Assembly (NCBI GenBank): GCA_017504485.1 | Contig: JAFVRC010000012.1 | Coordinates: forward strand, 1 to 64,000 | Direction of reading: 5' to 3' | From: Alistipes sp. | Lineage (GTDB): Bacteria; Bacteroidota; Bacteroidia; Bacteroidales; Rikenellaceae | DNA length: 64,000 nt | Translations under genes and position numbers: made by a program | Notes under the pieces: generated by a model | What the model saw: only the letters and a program-made list of their open reading frames with translations | Told to the model about the DNA's origin: nothing | Databases searched by the model: none | Part shown: one piece after another, positions 46,941 through 57,357 of the stretch | How positions within the stretch are numbered: the first letter of the stretch is position 1 | Layout: the number at the start of each line of letters is the position of its first letter

Positions 46941-49325
46941 CTACTTGATATTTATTATTTTACACAAACGTATATCTTCACTCGAAGCACCCACGCGAAT
47001 CTCGAAATCGCCGGGCTCGACTACCCATTTCATATTGCGGTCGAGAATCTGCAAATCCTCGTTGCGCAGGCGAAACATCACGCGCTTGGTCTCGCCGGGC
47101 TGCAACGCAACGCGCTCGAAGCCGCGCAACACCGAGTCGTAGGTCACGACACTCGAATAGATATCGCGTACATAGAGCTGCACGACCTCGTCACCCGCAC
47201 GCGAACCGCTATTCGTAACGTCACACATCACCGTAATCTCGTCGCCCTGCACAATCTCCAAGTTAGAGTAGGCAAAGGTCGTATAGCTCAATCCGTAGCC
47301 AAACGGATAGAGCGCACCCTGCACGCGCGTAACGCCGCTTCCATTCGGGCCTTTGCGCGACTGCAAGCCATGCGAGCCCTTCTTGAATGGGAAGTTATAC
47401 TCCAACTGCCCCACCGAGCGAGGGAAGGTCATCGTCAGCTTACCGCCCGGATTATAGTCGCCAAAGAGCGTCTCGGCAATGGCCGTTCCACCATAGACCG
47501 ACGGATGCCACGCCTCGATAATGGCGGCCACGTTACGCTCGGCCCACTCGATAGTTAGTGGTCGGCCGTTGATAAGCACTACAACGACAGGGATCCCCGT
47601 GGCGTGTAGAGCCTCCAACAACTGCTGCTGACGGCCCGGCAACGAGAGCGATGTGCGCGACTTGCTCTCGCCCACGCAGCTCGCATCCTCACCCAGCACC
47701 GCCACGATAACATCACACCCCGCGGCCGCACGCACAGCCTCCTGAATCAGGCGCTGCTCCTCGTCCGTAAGAGGCGTACTAAACTGCTCCGACTCCGGAA
47801 AGCCTGCATCGCGTGTCGCACAGCCCTTGGCATAGCACACCTCGACACACGCACCCACTTGATTACGCACGCCGTCAAGCACGGTTGTCGTGGCGAGCGA
47901 GTTCGGGCCGTAGCGGCTAGTCATAAAGTTATCCTCGTCGGCCAACGGGCCTGCAACGAGCACTCTGCGCACGCGCTGCTTGTCGAGCGGCAGCGTATTA
48001 TTCTTATTCTTGAGCAGCACGAGCGACTGACGTTGCATGTCGAGCATAAAATCGCGATGCTTGTCGGCTCCGACACTCTTCACCGCCTCCTTCGGGTCAT
48101 TATACGGCTCGTCGAAGAGGCCCAAGCGGAACTTCACGCGCAGCACCTCACGCACAAGGCCATCCACCACCTCCATCGAGAGGCGGCCATCGGCAATAAT
48201 CTCGCGCAACGGATTGACATATACCTCGGGCATCGTGAAGTGCGTGCGCACATTCAAGCCAGCCTCCGTAACCTGACGTACAGCCTCGGCGTAGGTCTCG
48301 GCCACGCAGTGCTTCGTATGCACAAACTCCACCGCTTCCGAATCGCTAACCACATAACCATCAAAGCCATACTCCTTGCGCAGCAGGTCGGTCAGGAAGT
48401 AGCGGCTGGCCGACACCGGCTCACCATTCCAATCGTTATAGCTGCTCATCATGCCCATAGGCTTGGCCTCACGAATCACGCGGCGAAACGGATAGAGATG
48501 CATCTCATGCAGCTCGCGCGGAGCAACATGAGAGTCCGTACGGCAGTTACCATCACGGCCGCCCTTCGGGATACTATATACGGCAAAGTGCTTGAGCGTC
48601 GAGGCGACACCCTGCGACTGTATGCCATTGGCCATAGCAATACCCAACTCGGCAATCAGGTATGGCGACTCGCCGTAGCACTCGACAACACGGCCCCAAC
48701 GTGGGTCGCGCGGCACGTCGAGTATCGGCGCATAGATATTGCGGTAGCCCAGAGCACGGCCCTCCATACCGACAATCTCGCCGGCACGGTGCACCATATC
48801 GCGATTCCACGTTGAGCCGATAGCGATAGGTGCCGGCAAGGCCGTGGCACGACTGTGGCAGAGACCGTGGATACCCTCATTCGTGAACTCGGCAGGAATA
48901 CCGAGGCGTGTCTGCTCGACAAACCAACGCTGAATCGCGTTCTTGGCCTCGACGTGCTTCTTAAAGTCGAGTGTCAAATGTGGCGAGTAGCGCAGATTAC
49001 GCTTGCTTACGCCATTGAGCATCTCGTCGATATTGGCGATACCATCCTTCCACAGCGCACTCTTCCACTGCTCGGTGGGCAGCGAGTCCTTCAAAACGCG
49101 GCGATAGCCATAGAGCGTGACCATCTGGCAGGTCTTCTCCTCGACTGTCATCTGCCCGAGCAGGTTTTCAACACGCTCCTCAATCGAACGCGTAGAATCC
49201 TCATAGACATCCTTCACGCCGTTCTTGTTGAAGTCTATCCACCCATTGTGGTATATACTCTTCGGAGCTGCCGACACTACAAGCGCCGACACGGAAATCA
49301 TAATAAGAAGCCGTATTCTCTTCAT
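46941..49325 (-). CDS. secreted GH3 beta-glucosidase/xylosidase-type enzyme
   Basis: The protein has 794 residues with a signal peptide (MKRIRLLIMISVSALVVSA). An EF-hand-like calcium loop, DFNKNGVKDVYED, lies just after it. The GH3 barrel has the nucleophile Asp in GYVVSDSEAV. The alpha/beta sandwich domain has VAVLGEDASCVGESKSR, and the fibronectin-like C-terminal domain ends the protein (GDEVVQLYVRD). GH3 enzymes remove glucose or xylose from non-reducing ends. I chose the ATG at 49325; an in-frame ATG at 49361 lacks a signal peptide start. It is 23 bp from the branching-enzyme gene upstream. Confidence 0.92.
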   Translation of the reverse strand: MKRIRLLIMISVSALVVSAAPKSIYHNGWIDFNKNGVKDVYEDSTRSIEERVENLLGQMTVEEKTCQMVTLYGYRRVLKDSLPTEQWKSALWKDGIANIDEMLNGVSKRNLRYSPHLTLDFKKHVEAKNAIQRWFVEQTRLGIPAEFTNEGIHGLCHSRATALPAPIAIGSTWNRDMVHRAGEIVGMEGRALGYRNIYAPILDVPRDPRWGRVVECYGESPYLIAELGIAMANGIQSQGVASTLKHFAVYSIPKGGRDGNCRTDSHVAPRELHEMHLYPFRRVIREAKPMGMMSSYNDWNGEPVSASRYFLTDLLRKEYGFDGYVVSDSEAVEFVHTKHCVAETYAEAVRQVTEAGLNVRTHFTMPEVYVNPLREIIADGRLSMEVVDGLVREVLRVKFRLGLFDEPYNDPKEAVKSVGADKHRDFMLDMQRQSLVLLKNKNNTLPLDKQRVRRVLVAGPLADEDNFMTSRYGPNSLATTTVLDGVRNQVGACVEVCYAKGCATRDAGFPESEQFSTPLTDEEQRLIQEAVRAAAGCDVIVAVLGEDASCVGESKSRTSLSLPGRQQQLLEALHATGIPVVVVLINGRPLTIEWAERNVAAIIEAWHPSVYGGTAIAETLFGDYNPGGKLTMTFPRSVGQLEYNFPFKKGSHGLQSRKGPNGSGVTRVQGALYPFGYGLSYTTFAYSNLEIVQGDEITVMCDVTNSGSRAGDEVVQLYVRDIYSSVVTYDSVLRGFERVALQPGETKRVMFRLRNEDLQILDRNMKWVVEPGDFEIRVGASSEDIRLCKIINIK

Positions 49326-49348
49326 TGTCTTATTTGGGTTGTCGAGTG

Positions 49349-51379
49349 TTATTTTTGCCATTTCAGCACCGTGGCCGTGCGGGCCGTATTGTAGAGGCGT
49401 ATGTAGTAGTGGTCGTACCCCTCATCGTCGCGCCGCGTCGTTGAGAAGTGCTCCTCGCCCTTTGTCTGTCGGCCGAAGCCACCAAATCGCTCCTCGTCGG
49501 TCGAGAGTTCGACGGTATATTTGCCGGGCCACGGCACCTCAACCTCATAGTCGGGTACCGAAGCCTCGGGGTGCCAATTAAATACGAAGTAGAGGCCGCG
49601 ATGCGAGAAGGCAAGTGTTTTGTTATCGTAGTCCGAGAGCCACTTGTACGGGTAGCCGTCCGCCAAGACCTTGTATCGCTTGACGAGCTTCAGCATCGCC
49701 TTGTCGAACTCGCCGAGCAGCGAGTAACGCAGGAATCCATTGGTCGAAAGCGACCATTGGCGGCGTGCGTGCGAGTAGCTCCAATCGTTACCCTCGCGCG
49801 GGAAGTCAATCCACTCGGGATGGCCGAACTCGTTACCCATAAAATTGAGGTAGGCATCGCCTCCCGTCGATATGGTCATCAGGCGTATCATCTTGTGCAG
49901 AGCCATACCTCGCTCGACAACGAGGTTCTCCGAGGCGCGATCCATCGCATAGTACATCTCCTTATCCATCAAGCGGAAGGCGATAGTCTTGTCGCCCACC
50001 ATCGCTTGGTCGTGCGACTCGGCATAGGCCACCGTCTTGACCTTCGGCAGGCGGTTGGTCATCACGCTCCACATCTCGTCGATATTCCAATCTTCGTCGC
50101 GCTCATCCTCCAACAGGCGTATCCAGAAGTCCGGAATGGCCATCGCGAGGCGGAAGTCGAAGCCCATACCGCCATCCTCAATCGAGCGACATACGCCCGG
50201 CATACCGCTCACATCTTCGGCGATAGTGACAGCCTCGGGGCGGAAGTCGTGCACAAGACGATTGGCCAACGTGAGATAGGTGATGGCATCACGATTAACA
50301 CCCTCATCGAAATACTTCTCGCGGCAGTCGAAGTCGGTATAACCATGATGGTGGTAAAGCATCGAGGTTACACCGTCGAAGCGGAAGCCGTCGAAATGAA
50401 ACTCATCGAGCCAATACTTGACATTCGAGAGCAGGAAATGCTGCACCTCGCACTTGCCGTAGTCGAAGACCATCGAGTCCCAATACCGCTGATAGCCAGC
50501 ATCACCCGCCTTCGAGTATTGGCAGTCCGAGCCATCGAGCCCCATGATACCCTCGTTCATATTCTTGACATAGTGAGCATGCACGATATCCATAATCACG
50601 GCTATGCCCATCGAGTGAGCCTTGCGCACGAGCGACTTCAACTCCTCGGGTGTACCGAAGCGCGACGATGGTGCGAAGAAACTCGAGACGTGGTAGCCAA
50701 ACGAACCGTAGTAGGGATGTTCGGCGAGGGCCATAACCTGAATGGCATTGTAGCCCGCACGCTTAACGCGCGGCAACACCTTGCGTTCAAACTCCGAGTA
50801 GGTACTCACGCCCTCCTTCTCGGAGGACATACCTATATGTGTCTCGTAAATCAGCAGATTATCTTTATCGACAACAAGTCGGTCATCGCCCCACTCGAAG
50901 GGTTGCGGCACCCAGAATTGCGCCGTGAAGTTCTTCGTCTCGTCGTCCTGCACCACGCGCGTAGCATAGGCCGGAATGCGGTCGTGCCAGCCATTAGGGC
51001 CGTGGATGTGGAGCTTATAGAGCGAGCCGTGCGTGAGGCGGAAGTCGTACATCGCATCGGGCAGGAAGATGCTCCACACGCCCGACGAATCCTTGTCGAG
51101 GCGCAGCTGCGTGCGCTGCCAACCGTTGAAGTCACCGAAGATATAGACATCATACGCCGCAGGCAACCACTCGCGGAACCACCAGCCCGACATATCCTCG
51201 TCGCGTTGCCAGCCGAAATAGCGATAGCCATTGGCGTAATCGACTATCGAGCCACTGCCGACCTCGATGTCGGCCAGCTGTTTTTCGTACTGCGCATAGC
51301 GTGCATTGATTTGCTCCTCAACCGGTTGCAGCCACTCATCCTCGGCCACCATCGGCAAATGTTTTTCACTCTTGTCCAT
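49349..51379 (-). CDS. GH13 1,4-alpha-glucan branching enzyme-like protein
   Basis: The protein has 676 residues. The N-terminal CBM48 region (FGDFNGWQRTQLRLDKDSSG) precedes a GH13 barrel with MDIVHAH, GFRFDGVTSM (nucleophile Asp), TIAEDVSGMPG (acid/base Glu) and AESHDQA. The order and length fit the GH13_8 (eukaryote-like) branching enzymes of Bacteroidota. No signal peptide is seen, so it should act on cytoplasmic glycogen. I chose the ATG at 51379, 17 bp after the -7 box; a longer frame would start before the promoter. Confidence 0.9.
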   Translation of the reverse strand: MDKSEKHLPMVAEDEWLQPVEEQINARYAQYEKQLADIEVGSGSIVDYANGYRYFGWQRDEDMSGWWFREWLPAAYDVYIFGDFNGWQRTQLRLDKDSSGVWSIFLPDAMYDFRLTHGSLYKLHIHGPNGWHDRIPAYATRVVQDDETKNFTAQFWVPQPFEWGDDRLVVDKDNLLIYETHIGMSSEKEGVSTYSEFERKVLPRVKRAGYNAIQVMALAEHPYYGSFGYHVSSFFAPSSRFGTPEELKSLVRKAHSMGIAVIMDIVHAHYVKNMNEGIMGLDGSDCQYSKAGDAGYQRYWDSMVFDYGKCEVQHFLLSNVKYWLDEFHFDGFRFDGVTSMLYHHHGYTDFDCREKYFDEGVNRDAITYLTLANRLVHDFRPEAVTIAEDVSGMPGVCRSIEDGGMGFDFRLAMAIPDFWIRLLEDERDEDWNIDEMWSVMTNRLPKVKTVAYAESHDQAMVGDKTIAFRLMDKEMYYAMDRASENLVVERGMALHKMIRLMTISTGGDAYLNFMGNEFGHPEWIDFPREGNDWSYSHARRQWSLSTNGFLRYSLLGEFDKAMLKLVKRYKVLADGYPYKWLSDYDNKTLAFSHRGLYFVFNWHPEASVPDYEVEVPWPGKYTVELSTDEERFGGFGRQTKGEEHFSTTRRDDEGYDHYYIRLYNTARTATVLKWQK

Positions 51380-51396
51380 AGTACGGCAATTTTCTT

Positions 51397-51427
51397 CAAA
51401 TATAGTGTTTTTTCGCAAATTCCGCAA
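51397..51427 (-). promoter_or_regulatory. promoter of the branching-enzyme operon
   Basis: On the minus strand, TTG (51425-51427), a 20-bp spacer and TATATTTG (51397-51404) fit the Bacteroidota consensus. It probably drives four genes ending at 42630. Confidence 0.6.
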
Positions 51428-51446
51428 CTATAAGGCGCAAAAAAAT

Positions 51447-51480
51447 GGGGCCGCACAACAAGTTATGTTGCAACAGCCCC
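51447..51480 (-). terminator. terminator after the DPP III gene
   Basis: On the minus strand GGGGC and GCCCC close a hairpin whose inner part also pairs, followed by a run of T (complement of the A-run at about 51439-51445). It lies 24 bp after the DPP III stop. Confidence 0.65.
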
Positions 51481-51503
51481 TTATGTTTGCAGTTATACTG
51501 CGA

Positions 51504-53507
51504 TTAGTTCAGGCTCGGCAGGAACGAATACTCCTTCGAGTAATGCAGATGCTGCTCTATGTAGTTGGCCGGATACGACACCTTGACATCGACAATCGCG
51601 TCGCCCTCCTTAACCAACTCATACTCCGGATTTACGAAGCCGCCATAAGGCTCGATATTGAGCGCGTAGTAACGCTCGCGCACCTCCTTGTGCAACTCCT
51701 GGTCTATCTTCACGGCGTACTTCTCGATAAGAGCCTTACCTGCTTCGAAGTCGCCCTCGCTCTTGATGCGCTGAATCTCGCAGAGCTGCTTGCCGAAGAT
51801 AGCACGCAACTTATCGAAATCGTTGACCACGAGGTAACGCTTGCCATCCTTCTTAACCCACTCGATGACATTCTCCTCCTTGCCGAGGTCGTAGGCCCAG
51901 CAAGAGATAAGCTTGCGGTTGCGCATATGCGCCTGCTCAACATCCTTGCCAAGCTCGATGCGCGAGAGCTGCGTCATTGCACCATTCATCACATACGAAG
52001 CGTACTGCGCCTTTGCCACATCGAGCGAAGGAATAAGGCCGAGCTCGACCATCTTCTCGTCACCGAGGTAGTAGAGCGCGAAGAGGTCGGCACGCGTCTC
52101 CTCGAGAGCCGACGAATATACGCCCAACTCGGTACCCGTAGTGCCCGGAGCGAGCTGTCCCGAGCCGTGACCGAGGCACTCGTGAAGGTCGGTATGGAGG
52201 TCATCTGAGAGTTTGCCGTACTCCTTCATGCGCGCACGATCCTCCTCACGGAGAACAAACTCCTCGGCAAAGCCGCCACCCTGTGCAGCCTTCTTGTAGG
52301 CATAGGTTATGTTATCGATAGTCACCGACTTTGAGCCGTGCTCCTTGCGAATCCAATCGGCATTCGGCAGGTTGATGCCGATAGGTGTCGTCGGATAGCA
52401 GTCGCCACCGAGCATAGCCACGGTGATAACCTTTGCCGACACACCCTTAACCTTCTCCTTGCGATATGCAGGGTTGATTGGCGAGTGATCCTCGAACCAC
52501 TGTGCATTCTCCGAGATAATCTGCGTGCGGCGGCAAGCCTCCTTGTCGAGGAAGTTTACGACCGACTCCCACGAAGCCTTGTAGCCGAGCGGATCGCCAT
52601 AGACCTCGGTAAATCCATTCACGAAATCGACATTCGAGGTGGTATCCTTCACCCAAGCGACATTGAAGGCATCGAAGTCGCGCAAATCGCCCGACTTGTA
52701 GTACTTAATCAAGAGGCCGATAGTGGTCTTGAGCGGCTCCTCGGCCACAGCCTCGGCCTTCTCCAACCAGAAGACAACCTTCTCCAAAGCCTCGGTGTAC
52801 ATACCACCCACCTTGTAGGTCTGCTCATAGACCTTGCCATTCTTCTTCACGAGTTTCGAGTTCAGACCGTAGGAGATTGGGCAAGGATCGTTGCCCGCCT
52901 TCTTAATCATATTGTTGTAGAACGCCTCTACCTCCTTCTGAGTAACGCCCTCGTAGTAGTTGCCGGCCGACGTAGCGATAACATCTGCGCCCTTGGCCTG
53001 ATTGAGGCGCGTAGCATAGAGTTCCTTATTGAAGATAGCCTCCAAGATAGTCTGCTTCTCGACCTGCGACTCTACACCGCACTTGTCCCACTGTGCCGAG
53101 AACCACTCGCGCGAGAACTCGGGCGCGAACTTGTCATTCGAGTAGTGGTGGTGAATACCGTTGGCGAGCCACACCTTCTTCAGATACTTCTCCATAGCCT
53201 TGAACTCCGGACACTCCTTGCAACCCTCATACGAGGTGTAGATCTTCTCCAAGGCACGACGAATCGTAAGGTTATACTTGAAATTCTGGTCGTACATAAT
53301 GTCGCGACCACACTTGGCAGCCTCGGCCAAGTAGTAGATCAAAATCTTGTCGCCGAGCGACTGGTTCTCGAACTGTGGCACCTCGTAACGGATAATCTTC
53401 ACGTCATCGAAGCGATCGACAATCCACGGCTGCTCCTCGACCTTCTTGTTGCACGAGGTGAGCGCCATTGCAATAACTCCCATGGTTACAAAAACAATTT
53501 TTTTCAT
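51504..53507 (-). CDS. dipeptidyl peptidase III, lipoprotein
   Basis: The protein has 667 residues. The lipobox is ALTSC with C19. The zinc site is the M49 motif HECLGH, with H442, E443 and H447, plus E470 in LEETRADLFALYYL. DPP III removes dipeptides from the N-terminus of short peptides; a lipid anchor would place it at the periplasmic or outer face. It ends an apparent panC-panD-DUF456-M16-DPP III operon, 83 bp after the M16 gene. The ATG at 53510 is an equally possible start. Confidence 0.93.
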   Translation of the reverse strand: MKKIVFVTMGVIAMALTSCNKKVEEQPWIVDRFDDVKIIRYEVPQFENQSLGDKILIYYLAEAAKCGRDIMYDQNFKYNLTIRRALEKIYTSYEGCKECPEFKAMEKYLKKVWLANGIHHHYSNDKFAPEFSREWFSAQWDKCGVESQVEKQTILEAIFNKELYATRLNQAKGADVIATSAGNYYEGVTQKEVEAFYNNMIKKAGNDPCPISYGLNSKLVKKNGKVYEQTYKVGGMYTEALEKVVFWLEKAEAVAEEPLKTTIGLLIKYYKSGDLRDFDAFNVAWVKDTTSNVDFVNGFTEVYGDPLGYKASWESVVNFLDKEACRRTQIISENAQWFEDHSPINPAYRKEKVKGVSAKVITVAMLGGDCYPTTPIGINLPNADWIRKEHGSKSVTIDNITYAYKKAAQGGGFAEEFVLREEDRARMKEYGKLSDDLHTDLHECLGHGSGQLAPGTTGTELGVYSSALEETRADLFALYYLGDEKMVELGLIPSLDVAKAQYASYVMNGAMTQLSRIELGKDVEQAHMRNRKLISCWAYDLGKEENVIEWVKKDGKRYLVVNDFDKLRAIFGKQLCEIQRIKSEGDFEAGKALIEKYAVKIDQELHKEVRERYYALNIEPYGGFVNPEYELVKEGDAIVDVKVSYPANYIEQHLHYSKEYSFLPSLN

Positions 53508-53590
53508 CATCTCTATTAATTTATTTAAGTGTTGTGCAGTATTTTGCAGGGCCGTCAGCCGAATCAACCATCCGCCAACGCCCCTAATCA

Positions 53591-56491
53591 CTAATAGCCA
53601 AAGATATCTTTCTGCGTCAGGTGTTTAACCTTGCCGAGCGAGCCTATGTAGCGCATATCGAGGTCGCTTTCGTCGCCCAATATGCAGTAGGAGTATGCCC
53701 TACCCTTGATGAACTCCTGCTGGAAGGAGATCACATCGTCGAGCGTGAGCGAGCGGACACCCTCATAGATTGTCTTGCGAGGATCCTCCTTAAGACCGAA
53801 CTTCTCGTAGTCGAGGTAGCTCCACAGCACATTGGCCTTAATCACGCGCTGGCTCTCCAAAGTGGCCATCATACCGCTCTTCGCCAAGTCGAAAGCCTTC
53901 TGCGAGCGAGGCATATTCTCGATAATATCGTCGAAAGCCTCGACAGCCTGCTGCACCTTGTCGTTCTGCGTAGCAATAAAGGCGTAGAAGTAGTACGGAT
54001 AATGCGGCAGCTGTCCCTTCGAGAGGTAGGAATATGCCGAATATGCCAAACCGCGAGCCTCGCGCATCTCCTGGAACACGATAGAGTTCATACCGCCCGA
54101 GAAGTAGTTTTGATAGAGGTTGCCCACAGGCGACTTCTCGGCGTCAAACTTATCCTCTGCACGACACGAATACTGCATATAATAGACCTGCTTGGCATCG
54201 TAGTGCGCAAAGAGCACATTCGACCGCTTGACCGGCAACGTAACCGCAGGTTCCGACCTTAAATTCACGAGGTTATCACCTACACGATGCTCGGCATAGA
54301 GACTCGCCACAAGGTCGGTCGTATGGTGTGGGCCGTAGTACATAATGCGGTGCTTGATATTTGGCAGCTGCTTGATAGCGGCTAACAGCTCCTCCGATGT
54401 CGCTCTCTGCAACTCCTCGTCCGAGAGTGTCTTACGGCGGATATAATCGCCACCATAGAGGCAATATTGCTGCAAGGCCTGGAAGTTATCCCTCTGCGAA
54501 GCCTTGGCATTCGCACGCTGCTGCACGGCATCGCGCTTCACCTCGCGCAACACATCCTCATCGCCCTCGACATCGGCGATATATCTCTCGACGATGCGCA
54601 TCGCCCTCTCCATATTCTCGGCCAAGCCGCCGATATGCACATAGGTCTTATCGGCACCCACCGAGATATTGAACGAGCAGGCCAGGTCGTAGAGTTCGCG
54701 CTGAATCTCCTCGGCCGACTTATCGGCAGTGCCGAGCAGGGCCATATAGTTGGCCGCCAGAGCCATCGTCTTGACGGTCGCGGTACCAAAGTCGTAGAGA
54801 TATGTGAGCGAGAAGAGTTCGTTGGTCTCGTTGCGCTTGTAGAGCACCTCCACGCCGTTATCCAGCGTCGTGCGATACATATCCTTCTCGTAATCGACAA
54901 ACACCGGAGCGATAGGCTTCACCTCGCTGCTCTGAATGGCGAGCAGGTAGTCGCTCTGCGCATCGCGATTCGTGGCAATAGGAGTAATCGTCGGTTTGTC
55001 AATCTTCTTCTGCGACTTATCCTCGCCCTGACGCTTATAGACTATGCAGTAGCCATTCTCGGCCATATTTTCGTTTGCCCACTTCACGACATCCTCCTTG
55101 GTAATCTTCGTTGCGCGGTCGAGCTCCGTGGCCACATCTTCCCAATCGAGGCCGTTAATAAAGGCAGCCTCCATCTTGTAGGCACGCGAGAAGTTATCCT
55201 CCAACTGCGACATCTCGCCACGGCGGTAGTTTGCCACGATAGAGGCGAGCAGCTCCTCGTCGAACTCACCCGTGCGCAACTTCTTGGCCTCGGCCAACAG
55301 CAAGTCGCGCACCTCCTCGAGCGTCTGTCCCTGCTTCGGCTCACCCATCAATATCACGAGGCCCGCATCGGCCAGGTACTCCACACCGCCACCGGCATTG
55401 AGCACCTTCTGCTCCTGCAAGAGATTGACATCCATCAAGCCGCAGGTACCATTCGACAATATCGACGTGAGCAGGTCGCCCACAAGGGCTGTTTCGCTAC
55501 GCGCACCCTCCACGGGCCACGCGATAGCCACACTCTCGCTCTCCAAGCCATAGACCTCCGCCTCGCGCACCTCGGTCGGACGTATCGGCTGATACGCCCT
55601 GATCTTCGGGAGGTTACGATTAGGCTTCAAACTGCCGAAATACTTATCGACAATCACGATTGCCTCATCGGGATCGAAATCGCCCGCCATACATACGGCC
55701 ATATTGTTGGGCACATAGTAGGTGTTATAGTAGTTCTTGATATTTGTAATCGACGGATTCTTCAGGTGCTCCTGCCGGCCGATAGTGGTCTGCGTGCCGT
55801 ATGGGTGGTCCGGGAATGCCAGAGCGAAGAGCTTATCCGACACTCTCCAACCATCATTTGTCAGGCCCATATTGTACTCCTCATAGACCGTTTCGAGCTC
55901 GGTGTGGAAGCCTCGAATCGTGGCATTGGCAAAACGCTCAGCCTGAATCTTGGCCCAATTCTCAATCTGGTTCGACGGTATGTTCTCCACATAGTTCGTC
56001 TCGTCATACGAGGTCCAAGCATTCGTACCATCGGCACCGATAGCCTGCATCAGCTTGTCGTACTCGTTGGGGATGACGTACTTCGAGGCCTCCTGCGACA
56101 CGCTGTCAATCTTGGCATAGATAGCCTTACGCTCCGCCTCGTCAGTCGTCGTGCGATAGACCTCAAACAGGCGCTCAATCTCGTCGAGCAGCGGCTTCTC
56201 GGCCTCGTAGTTCTGCGTACCGAACTTGTCGGTACCCTTGAACATCAGGTGCTCGAAGTAGTGAGCCAGGCCTGTGGTCTCGGCAGGATCGTTCTTCGAA
56301 CCTACGCGCACGGCAATCATAGTCTGCAAGCGCGGCTCTGCCTTATTGACCGACATATAGACCTTCAATCCGTTGTCGAGCGTATATATGCGGGTATTTG
56401 TCGGGTCGCCGGCCACACTCTCGTAGCGGTACTCCGAGCACGATGTTGCCAGCGCAACAACCGTCAAAATCAAGGTTAGCAATCTCTTCAT
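53591..56491 (-). CDS. M16 family zinc peptidase, lipoprotein
   Basis: The protein has 966 residues. The lipobox is LATSC with C18. The inverted zinc motif HXXEH is H77-Y-F-E80-H81 (LAHYFEHLMFKG). Two M16 halves are present; the second (about 500-966) lacks the zinc motif, as in pitrilysin-type enzymes. It probably degrades peptides in the envelope, upstream of DPP III. I chose the ATG at 56491, which begins the signal sequence. It is 20 bp after the DUF456 gene. Confidence 0.92.
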   Translation of the reverse strand: MKRLLTLILTVVALATSCSEYRYESVAGDPTNTRIYTLDNGLKVYMSVNKAEPRLQTMIAVRVGSKNDPAETTGLAHYFEHLMFKGTDKFGTQNYEAEKPLLDEIERLFEVYRTTTDEAERKAIYAKIDSVSQEASKYVIPNEYDKLMQAIGADGTNAWTSYDETNYVENIPSNQIENWAKIQAERFANATIRGFHTELETVYEEYNMGLTNDGWRVSDKLFALAFPDHPYGTQTTIGRQEHLKNPSITNIKNYYNTYYVPNNMAVCMAGDFDPDEAIVIVDKYFGSLKPNRNLPKIRAYQPIRPTEVREAEVYGLESESVAIAWPVEGARSETALVGDLLTSILSNGTCGLMDVNLLQEQKVLNAGGGVEYLADAGLVILMGEPKQGQTLEEVRDLLLAEAKKLRTGEFDEELLASIVANYRRGEMSQLEDNFSRAYKMEAAFINGLDWEDVATELDRATKITKEDVVKWANENMAENGYCIVYKRQGEDKSQKKIDKPTITPIATNRDAQSDYLLAIQSSEVKPIAPVFVDYEKDMYRTTLDNGVEVLYKRNETNELFSLTYLYDFGTATVKTMALAANYMALLGTADKSAEEIQRELYDLACSFNISVGADKTYVHIGGLAENMERAMRIVERYIADVEGDEDVLREVKRDAVQQRANAKASQRDNFQALQQYCLYGGDYIRRKTLSDEELQRATSEELLAAIKQLPNIKHRIMYYGPHHTTDLVASLYAEHRVGDNLVNLRSEPAVTLPVKRSNVLFAHYDAKQVYYMQYSCRAEDKFDAEKSPVGNLYQNYFSGGMNSIVFQEMREARGLAYSAYSYLSKGQLPHYPYYFYAFIATQNDKVQQAVEAFDDIIENMPRSQKAFDLAKSGMMATLESQRVIKANVLWSYLDYEKFGLKEDPRKTIYEGVRSLTLDDVISFQQEFIKGRAYSYCILGDESDLDMRYIGSLGKVKHLTQKDIFGY

Positions 56492-56511
56492 ATTCAATCT
56501 GCTATTGTTTA

Positions 56512-56988
56512 TCAAAATATTAACGCAGCAACAATGTGCCATAGTATGGCCATCGCCACAACAAGTTTCAACCCCGTACCCACCAAGAACGAGCAGAAGG
56601 AGCCGAAGCCCACTTTCAAGGCGCGACGGAAGTCACTCGTGTCGTTTATAAATTCGCCGAGCACAGCACCGACAAATGGGCCGAGGATTACCCCCACCGG
56701 GCCGGCAAAGATGCCGACAAGAGCCCCAACCGTAGCACCACGCTGCCCAGCCTTCGAGCCACCGGCACGCTTGGTCATATAGGCTGGCAGTATGTAGTCG
56801 AGCAGCGACACAACGGCCGTCAGCACACCATAGGCCACAAGTGTCGCAACCGATATGGTGGCATACGGCGTGAAGTAGATGCACAACAGGCCACCAAACG
56901 AGAGCATCACACCCGGCAACACCGGCACAACGCAACCCACGGCACCCACTACGGCCATCACCACAGCCAATATCGCAAGTCCTACCAT
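56512..56988 (-). CDS. DUF456 family membrane protein
   Basis: The protein has 158 residues and about four membrane segments rich in Gly, Ala and Val. The family pattern is seen in VGCVVPVLPGVMLSFGGLL and in RGATVGALVGIFAGPVGVIL followed by GPFVGAVLGEFI. The function is unknown for the family; the glycine-zipper segments suggest tight helix packing. It lies 5 bp after panD. Confidence 0.88.
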   Translation of the reverse strand: MVGLAILAVVMAVVGAVGCVVPVLPGVMLSFGGLLCIYFTPYATISVATLVAYGVLTAVVSLLDYILPAYMTKRAGGSKAGQRGATVGALVGIFAGPVGVILGPFVGAVLGEFINDTSDFRRALKVGFGSFCSFLVGTGLKLVVAMAILWHIVAALIF

Positions 56989-56993
56989 ACGCG

Positions 56994-57347
56994 CTATTTA
57001 ACGAGTTTGTTGGTCGCCGTATCGGGGAATATAACCCACGGCTTGAAGTTCTTGGCCTCCTCGAACTCCATAGCCGCATAAGAGATGATAATCACCACGT
57101 CGCCCGGCGTAGCTTTGTGCGCCGCAGCTCCATTCAGGCATATCACTCCACTACCCTCTTCGCCCGGAATAGCGTAGGTTTCGAGACGCTCGCCATTGGT
57201 GACATTCACCACCTGCACCTTCTCGCCTCGAATAATATTAGCCGCCTCCATAAGTGCCGAGTCGATGGTTATGCTGCCCACATAATCGACGTTGGCCTGC
57301 GTAACCTTCACTCGGTGAATCTTCGATTTTAAGACCTCAATAGTCAT
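56994..57347 (-). CDS. panD: aspartate 1-decarboxylase proenzyme PanD
   Basis: PanD makes beta-alanine for pantothenate. The protein has 117 residues. Self-cleavage occurs at G24-S25 (DYVGSITID), where S25 becomes pyruvoyl. [19 protein letters not shown] and [19 protein letters not shown] are the family core. I chose the ATG at 57347; the frame runs 11 codons further up without a better start. It is 10 bp after panC. Confidence 0.96.
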   Translation of the reverse strand: MTIEVLKSKIHRVKVTQANVDYVGSITIDSALMEAANIIRGEKVQVVNVTNGERLETYAIPGEEGSGVICLNGAAAHKATPGDVVIIISYAAMEFEEAKNFKPWVIFPDTATNKLVK

Positions 57348-57357
57348 ATAACGAACT

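Noticed and set aside
49448..51433. 661-codon plus-strand frame
   Set aside because: It is antisense to the branching-enzyme gene, which has full GH13 motifs.
54467..56479. 670-codon plus-strand frame
   Set aside because: It is antisense to the M16 peptidase gene.
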